Below the pieces are notes generated by a model. The model did no database searches. It had not been told where the DNA came from and was given only the letters and a program-made list of their open reading frames with translations. Shown here one piece after another: positions 1 to 10,399 of a stretch of 64,000 nt of DNA (position 1 is the stretch's first letter; every line of letters starts with the position of its first letter). The DNA is from Hymenoscyphus infarciens (taxonomy: Eukaryota > Ascomycota > Leotiomycetes > Helotiales > Helotiaceae), in contig LLCB01000036.1 in the NCBI GenBank assembly GCA_001414345.1, forward strand, positions 124,001 through 188,000, in the 5' to 3' direction. The translations under genes were made by a program, and so were the position numbers.

Positions 1-986
1 TTTCTTAGAGGTGTCAACAAGCCGGGCTTGTTGGAAGCAGGGCAGGCTCGCATCTCTGCTAATCTACCAAAAAACCTTGTTTAGGTCTAGCCCCCACTAG
101 TCCCCCTCACCCACCAATCACGGCATCGCAAATCAACCGCCACTCCCCGTGCCCCCCTGTCTCCCCAACCTTGCAAAGCTGCCAAGGTGGTATTAGCGTA
201 TTAGCGTATTAGCGTCTTAGTGTAATAGTTGCCGGGGTGGGTCCTCGTCTCCCTTCCGCCCCAATCCTCGCGCATCCCTTAAAGCTCCTCCTGTCCTGTT
301 CTCTGCTTGCGACTCCGAAAAATTCTGGTCGTCGTACGCAAAGCCACTCGTCCTTGAAAGCATCGTCAAGTTCGTCAACAAGTCAAGAGTGTGTTCCCTT
401 CTCTAATTCAACCACTGTCGTTAAGGTTCCCCCCCGATTTCTATTCACGAAGCCAAGAGAAGATCAAGTAAAGAAGGACGTGACGCGCAACACCAAGACC
501 TTCTTCGTGTTTTCCCGCCCCTTTCTCTACCCTTTTTTTATCAACCCAACCCTTTTCCAATCCAATACCCAAAGGTTAGTCCCACCGTTCCTTCCTCTTA
601 CTCCCCTCATCAATTGCATCAATTGCATCAAATCGCCCTTTCCTCGAATCATCATCAGCATCAATTCCTTCCCCATTCGATCTTGGCTGCCAGGGAAGTT
701 GGGAAAGGCCGTTGGCGAAACATCAACAAGGACCCATAAAAGCGTCGCTCGTCTCGTCTCATCTCCTCGTCCCATTCCGGCTTCTCCAAACAGCACAACT
801 TCTTCGAGATTCTTTGCATCATCCATCCTTCCATCGCACACAACCATCAGTCCTTTGCAAACTATCTCCATCGCCTCCGTCTGCATCTTCGACTGGCATC
901 GAAAATCGACTCCATCTAATCAGAATTGGACTTTGGCTGACTCCCAACAAAAAGCTCTTGTACAGCATAATAATCCTCCCTTCACC
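1..986 (+). promoter_or_regulatory. Upstream region and probable 5' leader of the ECM33-like gene
   Basis: No convincing gene. The region is rich in pyrimidine runs on the plus strand, which is common in fungal promoters and 5' leaders. A short tandem repeat of the octamer TATTAGCG lies near 190-217. A long open frame runs through 237-1148 but starts from a non-ATG codon and has low-complexity composition, so I treat it as chance. Transcription start and any leader intron cannot be placed from sequence alone. Confidence 0.35.
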
Positions 987-2378
987 ATGTTCGCCCAAAA
1001 ACTCGTCTCCGTCTTGGCTATTGCCGGATTAGCAGCTGGTAAGTCATCATCCTCTCTGAACTCCGCTGGCACATCGATCTGCCTCGATTGGCGATGGAAA
1101 GGTGTTCCAATTGATGCCGCGTCACCCTCCACATCATCAGATTGCTAACGTCTTCCTGTCTCCAGCACAATCCTCAACCGTTTGCACCGCACCTACAGTT
1201 ACCATTAACTCGCAAGCCGACGCCTCAGCCCTCGCAAGCTGTACAACCGTGTCTGGCGCCATCGTTATCGGACCAAATGCCGGTGGTATCATCAGCGTCG
1301 ATGGACCTCAGAGAGTGCTTGGAGGCTTCTCATCTGAGAACGCCGGTGCCTTGACAAGCTTGGGTAGCACCACAATTACCTCGATCGGAGGAGAGTTCAC
1401 ACTTACCAACTTGACTCTTTTGTCGACCCTCAACATGGCGGCGTTGAAGTCGGTGGGAAGCATCAAATGGAGCGCGCTCCCAGCCATCTCCGCCCTCTCC
1501 TTCACAGCTGTTGTCACCACAGCCAAGTCGGTCCTCATCACCAACACTTTCTTGAGCTCCCTCGATGGTATCAACTTGCAAACCGTCGGCACTCTCGACA
1601 TCAACAACAACAACCGATTGAAGAAATTCGACACGCAAGTTGCCAACGTCACCCAGTTGCTCCAAATTGATTCCAACGGCCAAGCCCTCGAGGTCAGCTT
1701 CCCCAACTTGATCTGGGCTGCCAACGCTACTTTCAGAAATGCTTCTTCCGTCAGCATCCCCTCTTTGGCTGTGGTCAACGGTTCCCTCGGATTCTACGGA
1801 AACAACTTCGAGAGCATCGCTGCACCAAACTTGACCACTGTCGGATCCAAGTCTGATGGAGGAGCTGGAGGTGGAATTGCATTTGTTGGCAACGCTGATC
1901 TTTCCAACATCTCCTTCCCTCTTCTCTCCACCGTCGCAGGTGCCAACCAAGTTGCCAACAACTCTGCTTTGTCTTCATTGGAATTCCCGGCTCTCTCCAC
2001 TGTTGGAGGTGCCATTGATTTCTCTGGAAACTTCACCACGTAAGCACCCCCTCGTGAACCCATCTCCCAAACCTTCATGTCGCTAACACATCCTCTAGTC
2101 CTCTCTTGCCAGCTCTTACTCTCGTCTCGGGAGGTTTCAACATCCAATCCACCAACCAAATCGACTGCTCCACCTTTGACAAGCAACAAAAGGCCGCCGC
2201 CATTCTCGGTGTCTACACCTGCAAGACCACTGCTGATGCCAAGTCTGGCGTCGGATCATCAACCAGCACTGGAAGCGGATCAAGCACCACCAGCAAAGCC
2301 GCTGCTGCCTCGTACGGTATCAACGAGGCTCTCGCGGGTGTTTCCGTCATCGGAGGTCTCTTGCAGATGTTGTTGTAG
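987..2378 (+). CDS. ECM33: ECM33/SPS2-family GPI-anchored cell wall protein
   Basis: Three exons: 987-1038, 1166-2039 and 2099-2378, with GT-AG introns containing CTAAC-type branch sites; the spliced frame encodes 401 residues, the usual family length. The N-terminus is a signal peptide (MFAQKLVSVLAIAGLAA then AQSS). The body holds repeated receptor-L/leucine-rich-like beta-helix units with N-glycosylation sequons. The tail is Ser/Thr/Gly-rich, then a hydrophobic C-terminal segment ending in LLQMLL, as expected for GPI attachment. Family members act at the plasma membrane and wall in cell-wall organisation. The first ATG after the pyrimidine-rich leader gives the signal peptide directly, so the start is firm. 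The family call is strong; the symbol is by homology to yeast ECM33. Confidence 0.9.
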
Positions 2379-3286
2379 ATCATTTGGGAAGTGCGGCGTT
2401 TTTCTTCGTTTTCAATACATTAGACCTAATATGCGACGTTTCCTTTTGTTTCCCATTACTACACATCCCTCTCTGGGGACCAACGAAGCCTACTCATGGA
2501 TCGGATTCAAGCATTTGAGCGTTTTTGATTGAGCCTTGCCTTAGGATTTACTCGGGAACGAAGGGGGAAGGGTCGGTGTTCATGCTGGCATAATATTATG
2601 TTTTGCTTGTCTTGTTCTAAAAGGGTACATGAAAGGTGTAAGACGATGGATGGGCAATGTTACTCACGCAGTGGGCGGAGGACAGTTGTTGTCTCTAGCA
2701 CCAAGCGAGCAAGTGAGATTCTCTCTACCAAAACTGTACATTTGATCATTACGAGTTTTTAATGCCTCTTTTTCTTTTTTTCCTTTGCTGTTTTTGTGAT
2801 GATTACATTCCCTTTTTTAATATGATGATTCTTTTTTGTTATAACCTATTGATTTGTTCCATGTGCTGTGTGCTTATAATACTAACTTTCCTCCCCCTTG
2901 CTGTTTGACATTGCACTCCTAGATGAATTCCTCTTGCGTTTTGATCCATTGACCTGGCTACTTGGTCCAATGACTTGAATACGCTTGATGTTGACGTGGA
3001 TTCCAAATCTCAGCCAAATCTTTCGAGGCTTCGGGCTTTTCATACGTAGGTGGCTTGTATGTATATCTCGCCGACGACCGACCCGCGCCCCCGATGACCT
3101 GCATTTGAAGCAGTGTAACCACCATGATGCAAGTCATCCATCGACGATGGGAATGTCTCAGTGAGCTTGCTTGCTTGCTTACTTGCTTACTTGCTTACTT
3201 GCTTGCTTTGGCTGGTTAGTTGAGGGTTCCATTGGATGATGGGATTTTGGGAGGTGTGGTGGTGTGGTGGTGTGCAGCCAGCCAGC
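2379..3286. other. 3' flank of ECM33-like gene, no gene seen
   Basis: Probable 3' UTR followed by normal-GC intergenic DNA. Open frames here are short and start from non-ATG codons or overlap the 3' UTR. It ends in simple repeats just before the first inverted-repeat element. Confidence 0.4.
3165..3208. repeat. GCTTGCTTACTT microsatellite
   Basis: Tandem GCTT/ACTT tetramers in about eleven units. A GTGTGGTG-type simple repeat follows at about 3254-3274, directly next to the first inverted-repeat element. Confidence 0.8.
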
Positions 3287-3503
3287 CACCAGGGGTTGCA
3301 GGAATTCGTAACTATAGTCTAAGACACCTTCCCCTTCTATCATTCTCCCAACTCTTTTAGAATAATAAATAAAACATAAATCTTATTATTCTAGTCTCAT
3401 AGGAGAATTTGAATTCATTTCCCTAGTCCTAGTTAGATAGTTAGAAGAGTGGTGTAAAGGTACTCTACTTATAACTAGTTACGTATTCCTATACCCCCTG
3501 GTG
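3287..3503. mobile_element. MITE-like element, copy 1 (217 bp, TIR CACCAGGGG)
   Basis: Begins CACCAGGGGTTGCAGGAATT and ends with its imperfect reverse complement, giving terminal inverted repeats of about 26 bp around an AT-rich core with no coding capacity. Three further copies lie at 3547-3764, 58798-59013 and 59021-59236. Here no clear target duplication is visible because the element sits in a GTGTGGTG simple repeat. The internal sequence aligns closely with copy 3 apart from transitions. Confidence 0.85.
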
Positions 3504-3546
3504 GTGTGGTGGTGTGGTGTATAGTGTGTGGTAGTGTGTAGCCAGC

Positions 3547-3764
3547 TACTAGGAGTTATAGGAATTCGTAACTATAGTCTAAGACACCTTCCCCTTCTAT
3601 CATTCTCCTAACTCTTTTAGAATAATAAAGATAATATAAATCTTATTATTCTAGTCTTATAGGAGAATTTGAATTCATTTTCCTAGTTCTAGTTAGATAG
3701 TTAAGAGAGTAGTGTAAAGGTACTCTACTTATTAACTAGTTACGTATTCCTATACTCTCTAGTA
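3547..3764. mobile_element. MITE-like element, copy 2 (218 bp, RIP-altered)
   Basis: A second copy of the element just upstream, together with the short GTGTG...GCCAGC lead-in, so part of this pair may be a local tandem duplication. Its ends read TACTAGGAG and CTCTAGTA where copy 1 has CACCAGGGG and CCCTGGTG: all differences are C-to-T or G-to-A, as RIP produces. This copy lies at the edge of the AT-rich block; the copies at 58.8-59.2 kb, inside a former exon, are much less altered. Confidence 0.82.
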
Positions 3765-5483
3765 GTATATTAGTGTAGTATATAGTAGTATATAGTGTAT
3801 AGTATATAGTAGTATATAGCTAGCCGCCCGACGACGACGACGACGACGACGGGGACGGTTTAATCGTTTAGCCGCGAATTTTTTTTTTCTTTCTTTCTTT
3901 CTTTTTAATATAAGCATAGATCTGGGCTTATATAATTATTCTTTTTCTTTCTTTCTATGCAGGGACTCGGGGCGAGGTGGGTTGTACGACGGGGGGTTTT
4001 TTGGGGGGTTGTGTGTGAGAGGCTCTGGTAACGTCTTTTCTGGAGGAAGTGGATGGATGGAGGAAGTAGAGAGATAGATAGAGTGGATGGAGGGAGTGGA
4101 TGGAGAGAGTAGGTGGAGAGAGTGGATGGAGGGAGTGAGGGGTTTAGGATGTAGATAGAGAGAGTAAGTGGTTTGTGATATAAGTAGATCTTTTTCTTTT
4201 TTCTTGGTAAGGGGTTGAGCGGAGAGAGTTGGGTATAGAATGGGATTTGAAAGAGAGGGTTTGTGTTTTGTGTCTTAGAGGTTAGAGGTTGGAGGGATTA
4301 GGTGGCCTTCTCTTGGTAGTATAGGGTTTGTGGTATTAAGGAAGAAAGAGTGTGAATTGGTTTGGTTTGGTTTGGTTTGGTTTGGTTTTTTATTTTTATT
4401 ACTTTATTTTCTTATTTTTTTTTTAGAACCCCAAGGGGATTTAGGGGTTTTGGAGAAGATAGGTAGCTAGGGATATAATGAGATATAAAAGGGAGTAAGA
4501 GAGAGAAAATGGTATTTTTAGATTTAGACTTCGAATAAAGAGTTTTATTTAATAGGTGATTTTTTTCTTTTTTATGTTTTTACTTATTAAGAGGAGAGTA
4601 ATATATTAGATAGTAGAAGTTAATACTAAATTCGTACTTACTTTACTAGCTTATCATTCTATCTCTCTCTACCTCTTTATTCTTAGAGATATCGCGCGAA
4701 TAGTAAAGATAGTAAATATTAGAGAGATAAAACTAAGTTTAGATAAAAAGATTTAAAAGATTCTTATTATTTCTTAATCTTCTTTTATTCTCTAGTTAGT
4801 ATTAAGTACTTTTAAGGAATAAGAACTAGTCTATCTATTAACTCTTATTTTTATTAGTAGGTTTAAAAGTATAGTAGTTTCTTTTTATTATTTATAATTC
4901 TTTATTTGTTTAGAGATTTAGAGAGAACTAAGTAAAGTAGAGTAAGGTTTTATTTTCTCTCTCTTTTTTTCTTAATTTTATCTTTTATACTTCTAGTTTT
5001 AGAACTTTAATAAAGCTTAAAATCTAATTTAGAGAGATAAAATCTATTTATATATTACTTAAAATACTTTTTTATAATTATAAAAAATTTTAGTAGTTAG
5101 AATAGTAGCGTAATTTATATAAATATAAGTAATTTTAGATATTAGATACTTTTAATCGCTTTTTAATCTATAGTATAAGTAAGTTCTAGAAATATAGCTT
5201 AGAAGGTTAGAAGAGAAGGCTTAAACTTATAGCGGGAGTTATACTACGTCTAAGATACTTATATATACTTTTGGATAGCTATATTTAGCTCTAAACTAAA
5301 CTAATTTTTACTTAATCTCTTTATTTATTAGCGTTAAAACCTCTAGGAAGTATCGTATAATATATACTATACTAGTCTACTAATACTTTTATCTTCTATA
5401 AAGCGTTTTCTTGAAGTTAGAAAGTAAGTAGAGTATTTAATATTTAGAAATAATTATCCAAAAAGACAACCACAAGCTTCCTT
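3765..5483. other. AT-rich block with purine-rich minisatellites
   Basis: No gene. It opens with AT repeats, a (CGA)n run near 3829-3851 and CTTT repeats near 3890. A strongly G-rich stretch at about 3960-4520 includes GGATGGAG-type minisatellite units (about 4047-4138) and GGTTT pentamers (about 4357-4387). After 4540 the sequence becomes very poor in C and G, with TTAG/CTA-rich words typical of RIP-decayed repeats. I could not assign the element it came from. Confidence 0.5.
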
Positions 5484-5804
5484 ATTTATCTATCAGAGAC
5501 GGGCACAAGTTCAGATTCTCTAGTCAAAACATGGGAAGGCCATTACAGCCCTCGTGGGTGGTCTGATCACAATGACATTAAAGAGATCAATAGCTTTCTG
5601 CCTGAAGCTTTTTATCGTATCGTTGGTAAGAAAATAAATGAAGCGATTGCGGAGCCTATCAAGGCCGCGATGGTTTGTCCGAGGAATATCTATGGGAAGA
5701 ATACTAGTCCTGGAAAGAGAGCGACTTTTTTGGTGCTGGAGTATGTTAAGGTTCTGTTAGAGAAGAACCGGATCTTTTTATCTTGGGAAGGGAGGGATTA
5801 TTAG
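5484..5804 (+). pseudogene. Fragment of an NAD(P)-dependent epimerase/SDR-like gene
   Basis: An open stretch of 106 codons with normal composition stands alone between AT-rich blocks. It reads like the middle of fungal NAD-dependent epimerase/dehydratase-like proteins: an ETGTSS segment, a WSDHNDIKEIN segment, a segment ending KINEAIAEPIKAAMVCP, then a degenerate xxYGxxxxxG loop (NIYGKNTSPGKR). The Rossmann-fold N-terminus and the C-terminus are absent and no start codon or exon context is visible. It is therefore a truncated remnant, either captured by or left behind between transposons. The family call rests on pattern recognition only. Confidence 0.5.
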
Positions 5805-6056
5805 GAGTCTTGTACATATTTAAGATGTTTTTTATGCCTTTTTGGATGCGTGGGGGTGGAGAGGCTCAAGAGGGTCTGGATAGTGAATATGTACAGTTCT
5901 TACTAAACGAACTAAACTAAGTCGCTACTTAATCAGTTTTGAGTTTTTCTGGCTTACTTTTAAGAAAGCTAGAGAACAGTTAGCTAGTTTAGTTCTAATA
6001 GTTAGAACTAAGTAGTTAGGGCGTCCTGTATATACTAAAAGTCGGAAACGACGACT

Positions 6057-6224
6057 AAATCGCAAATCGCAAATCGCAAATCGCAAATCGTAAATCGTAA
6101 AGCTTAGATTTCTAAGTATATAGCTCTTTAGAGCTAAATCGTAAATCGCAAATTGTAAATCGATAAACGTAGATTTTTTAGAGGCTAAATCGTAAATTGT
6201 AAATCGTAAATCGTAAATCGTAAA
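6057..6224. repeat. Left subterminal array of AAATCG-type units
   Basis: Multiple (T)AAATCG(C) hexamer-heptamers, partly in perfect tandem and partly interrupted by CTTAGATTTCTAAG and GTAGATTTTTTAGAGG words. It is the inverted counterpart of the array at about 12718-12886. Clustered short motifs near element ends are typical transposase-binding sites. Confidence 0.8.
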
Positions 6225-6432
6225 AGTCGTATAATTAATAAATAATCGTAAAAGGTATTAAATATTAAATTAAAACATATTAGAGTAAGAGATATATATA
6301 TATAATATAAAAAGACTATATAAATCGACTTTTATTACTATAACAAGTTCTCAAATTATGTCTTAAAACTAGGCCTTTTTTAAACTAATTACTTCGGATT
6401 ACTTAATATCGAAGTAATTAGCTTACTTCAAA

Positions 6433-6518
6433 AGCTTAAATAATCTTAATTTAAGATTATTTAAGCACTTTTAGCCACTTTTCTTGATCGTATACTAATT
6501 TCCTAATTAGGGTTAGCG
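6433..6518. repeat. Internal ~85-bp direct repeat, left copy
   Basis: Contains the near-palindrome GCTTAAATAATCTTAATTTA...AAGC followed by TATACTAATTTCCTAATTAG. A second copy in the same orientation lies at about 12256-12342. Together they bracket the coding part of the 6.9-kb element, just inside the inverted arrays. Confidence 0.7.
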
Positions 6519-6573
6519 CTATTTATTTTATAGGCTAAAAAGTATACTTACCCCGTATACTAACTCTCTTATA

Positions 6574-6965
6574 TCGCTTCTTTCTTTAAATATCATATAC
6601 TACTCTTTATTATTCCTTTCTTTAAAAGTGCTATCTTACTACTATATATACTCCCTCTCCCCCCTCGAATTCGAGTACTAACGACGATAGAAGAAGGAAG
6701 AGAATAATCTCTAGTAGCGGCTCTAGGTATCTATTAAAGTACGATATCCTTAGTAGTAGAACCTCTCGAGATAAATCGAATTAGTCGCTTCTTCCTTTAA
6801 ATACTACTCTATATTATTCCTTTCTTTAAAAGTGCTATTCTACTACTATATATACTCTCTCTTCTCTCTCGAATTCGAGTACTAATAACAATAGGAGAAG
6901 GAAGAGGATAATCTCTAGTAGCGGCTCTAGGTATCTATTAAAGTGCGATATCCTTAGTAGTAGTA
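6574..6965. repeat. Tandem duplication, unit about 208 bp
   Basis: Two consecutive copies (about 6574-6765 and 6785-6965) share TTCTTTAAAAGTGCTAT, the CTCGAATTCGAGTACTAA block and the TAGTAGCGGCTCTAGGTATC block, differing mainly by transitions. It lies just upstream of the integrase-like relic and may be part of its promoter or leader. Confidence 0.7.
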
Positions 6966-6999
6966 TCGTAGCGTAATAATCCTAGAATTTTAAGTATAG

Positions 7000-8820
7000 T
7001 AAGAAGTATAAAAAGAGCGATTTTAAGTATATAATAGGAGCCTAAATATGCTATGTTAGTTTATCGATTTAGAGCTATATAGGGTGTTTATAGAGGAGTT
7101 ATACTAAAAGGAAGTCTCTACTTAAGAGATATATAATATTCTTAAAAGTAAGTATAATATTAACGTCTCTAATACTACTCTTAAGCTCTAAATTAATATA
7201 AGATAGAACCTTCGCTAGTATAAAAAAAGTAAGACTACTCTTATCTTACGTATATAAGTAGTATATCTCTTTAAAGATGTAGGATTATCTAATTCGAGTA
7301 TAGTATATACGTTAAATTATAAGAGCTTTGTAATTAAGCCTTAGAGGCTCTAAAGGTTATAATTCGAGATAAGCCTTCGACGTTAAAAGTTCCTTACGTA
7401 GAAAGGGTATAAAGAGCTAGAGACTATTCTTTAGTATAAGATCTACGAATATAGCTACTTTGGCACTATAAGGAGCTTCGGCCTTAGGTTCCTCTATACG
7501 TACTTTAATACTTATAGTATTAATAGAGATAGAGATAAAAGATAGAGCTAGAATAAGATTTAAAAGACGCTATTAAAGGTTAATAAGAAGAGGTATAATT
7601 ATAGGTTATAAGAGATTAAGAATACTCGCGGTAAATATATCGTACTAGAGCCTAATTTTATATAGAGTATCGACAGATATTATAAATTAAGGTTTATTAG
7701 TATTAAGATATATACTAGTATTAATACCTACACTCGATTTCTCTTTTAGAGCTATTATAGTATCTCGAATAATATAGTAGTATCTACTCTATAGTAATAT
7801 AGCAACACTATAAGTAGTCTTAGAAAGATACTATATTATATATAATCGGATTAAGAATCGGAATCTCTAATAGTAGCAGACGCTTATTATATACTTCGTT
7901 AATAATAAGCTATAGAAAGTAGTAGAGAGCTATACTAATTTTTAGACCTATATTAGTTTAGTACTTCTACGGCTAACTAACGTATTAAGGCTTAGTAGAG
8001 ATAGCTTATAAAAGGGTCTCTAAATAAGTAGAAGATATACTTCTAGAGTATTCGTAAAAAGAGGTTATTTTCTAAAAAGAGCCTTCTTAATATAATCGCT
8101 ATATTATATATATATATTCCGATTATCTAGAAGAAGCTTTAAACGTTTATATATATATAGAATCGCTATTATATTCGTATCGATGCTAATTAAGAGTATA
8201 GAGTACTAGGAGTGCTATAGACTAACTTTTACTATTCTAGAAGTAAAGAGTATCTAGTAGAGGATTATAGTATTAAGGTGTCTACTAAGAAGCTTATTAA
8301 GCTTTAGGAATTATATAAGGATTAGGATATTAATATATATTTACCTTAGGCGACTCTAGAGTAGTATAAAATAAAATTATTAGTATATAGATATATACTA
8401 CTAATTAATAAGATAATATATACTAAAGAGAGAGAAACTTATACTATAGCGTACTTAGATTTAAGAGTAGAATTATTAGCGTATATCTGAGAAAGTAATT
8501 TAATAGGATTAGGCCTTTTAAGTAAGCTAGAGAGAGTATATAAGTAAGAGCTATACTCTAAGATAGCTTAAGAATTAAAGGAAGCTAGAGAGGCCGATTA
8601 AGATAAATTTAGTATATACTTTAGTAACGAAGATAGAAGCGATCGAGCGACGAACGTGGTACTAGATTATCTATATAATAGCGACTTCTCGGATAAGGAA
8701 TTAGAGAAGTCGGATGACGAATTAGATAAGGATTTAAGGGAGTATATGACTAATAGGCATACCTCGCTAGTCGAAGATGATTTAGAAGGAGATTTAGAGA
8801 TAGATATTAGTAGATAAATT
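7000..8820 (+). pseudogene. Relic of an integrase-like (rve-type DDE) transposase
   Basis: Many stops, but conceptual reading shows an ordered set of signatures. Near 7665-7690 is SIDRYYKLR, like the 'ID-x-Y-x-KL' first-Asp motif of integrase-core transposases. Near 7712-7736 is SINTYTR, where relatives have 'AIDAYSR'. Near 7961-7998 is STSTAN-RIKA, where relatives have 'TSxxNQRIEAWW'. The Asp-to-Asn and Glu-to-Lys differences are single G-to-A changes. The gene is dead. Family assignment (integrase-core transposase as in Ginger-like elements) rests on these motifs and their spacing. Confidence 0.5.
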
Positions 8821-9524
8821 TATATTTAATTAATCTACTCTAGAGGCTACTAATTTATTCTTAGGATTAGGCCTCCTCTTTTATAAAGCTCTTCTACTAA
8901 TAGATAGTATTAAATGTCGTCGTCGTAGTAGAGAGCTCTAACGATTCTAATCCTAGGTCGTCTACTAAAAGATAGTCTTTTAAGTCTATTTAAAGAGTAA
9001 GGTTCTAAATCCTTAATCCCCTCTCTCTCTATTAGTAACCTCGTACTTAATATATATTCTTAGCTGTAGTAGTAACTCTAGGATTATAGTATTATAATCT
9101 ACTAACTAACTATAGACTCTATAGCAGTCTATGATTATAATTACCTACTAGCTAGAGTAAATAGAACGTTAATAGAGAGTAATACAACGAAGAAAGTATA
9201 TATTACTATCTACGAAAGGCGTAGAGAGTTAGCTAGCAGCGTTGCTTTTACTATCTATAATTAATAAGTAAACAGATATACTAAACTAGGAATAAACCTA
9301 TACTAAATACGAGCTAAGCTCTAAGCCTAAAATTTATATATTTTAGGCGTAAAAAAAGGCTTAACGTAACTCTAGAGAGGAATAGATATGTTTATTAACT
9401 TTTAATTAAAATTAGAAGTAATTTATATAAGGTTATAGATATAGTTGTAAGTGTATAATTCTCTAAGTATCTAGAGAGGGATTTTAGTAGAGTAAACCTA
9501 TTAACTACGACTGTTAGTACTAAG

Positions 9525-9773
9525 CCTAATTTATAAATTACTTACTACTACTAATAAAAGTTAGTAATCTTAGACTCTTAAATCTTTAAAAAATCGTAAT
9601 ATTATAAGTTCTATGTCTATTAAGTTCTAGTTAGCTTTATAGATATAAATAATACTATTCTATATCTAAATTAAAGGTAAAAGAATTAATTTAGAATATT
9701 GTGTTTTTAGGCTATTTTAAGTATATAGATTACTAACTTTTATTAGTAGTAGTGAATAATTTACGAATTAGGC
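9525..9773. mobile_element. Nested 250-bp inverted-repeat element
   Basis: The segment begins AAGCCTAATTTATAAATTAC and ends with the near-exact reverse complement, giving inverted repeats of about 47 bp with few mismatches around a non-coding centre. It lies between the two decayed frames of the 6.9-kb transposon, so it is probably a MITE that inserted into it, or a structural hairpin of that element. Confidence 0.55.
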
Positions 9774-10399
9774 TTAGCGTCGATCGCTTACCTTTAGAAC
9801 CTCCTCGGTCTCTAGAGGAGGTTTCTAAGCTAGCTTCTAAGTAGTTACTTAGATTAGAATATCCTTTAATCTAGCCTTACTTGTGTCTACTCTTATAAAT
9901 ACTTATAGAATAGTAAATAAAGTCCTAGCCTTTATAGAGGATAATATGCTATATAACTAGTAATTATTTAATATATGCTAGAATAGTATATTAGAGCCTT
10001 ATAAATAATACTAAAAGTGAGAAGCGAGATATAGAAGGTTATATAGTTTAAGTAAGACGGTTCTCTAATTTTCCTGCTTTTATTCTATTACTTTTACTTA
10101 TACTTTTAAAAGCTCTATATCCGCTACCTTATAATACTAAAAACATACTAGGATACTTTAATATTAGTCTCTTAAATACCTAGAAGTCTAGGCTCCTTAT
10201 TCTAAGAGTTTAAAGCTTAAAGTATACCTTTATTACTTCCTAGTAAACCTAGTAAGTGCTCTAGAAAATCACGTGTCTACGCTTTCTTAGAGGCTCTCTA
10301 ATAATAAGATTAAGAACTATTTATAAAAAGTAAAGGACTACTCTATAAAAGCTATAGTATAAAGCTTCGACGGCTAGGAGAAGAAATAATAGTTAATTA

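Noticed and set aside
237..1148. Long plus-strand open frame over the ECM33-like leader
   Set aside because: Starts at a non-ATG codon, low-complexity composition, and overlaps the real first exon and intron in another frame.
1308..2189. Minus-strand open frames opposite the ECM33-like gene
   Set aside because: Shadow frames of a well-supported coding exon; no independent domains or splice sites.
6056..6110. Possible CRISPR-like array from regularly repeated AAATCG units
   Set aside because: Units are contiguous without spacers, mirrored at the other end of a transposon, and this is a eukaryotic genome.
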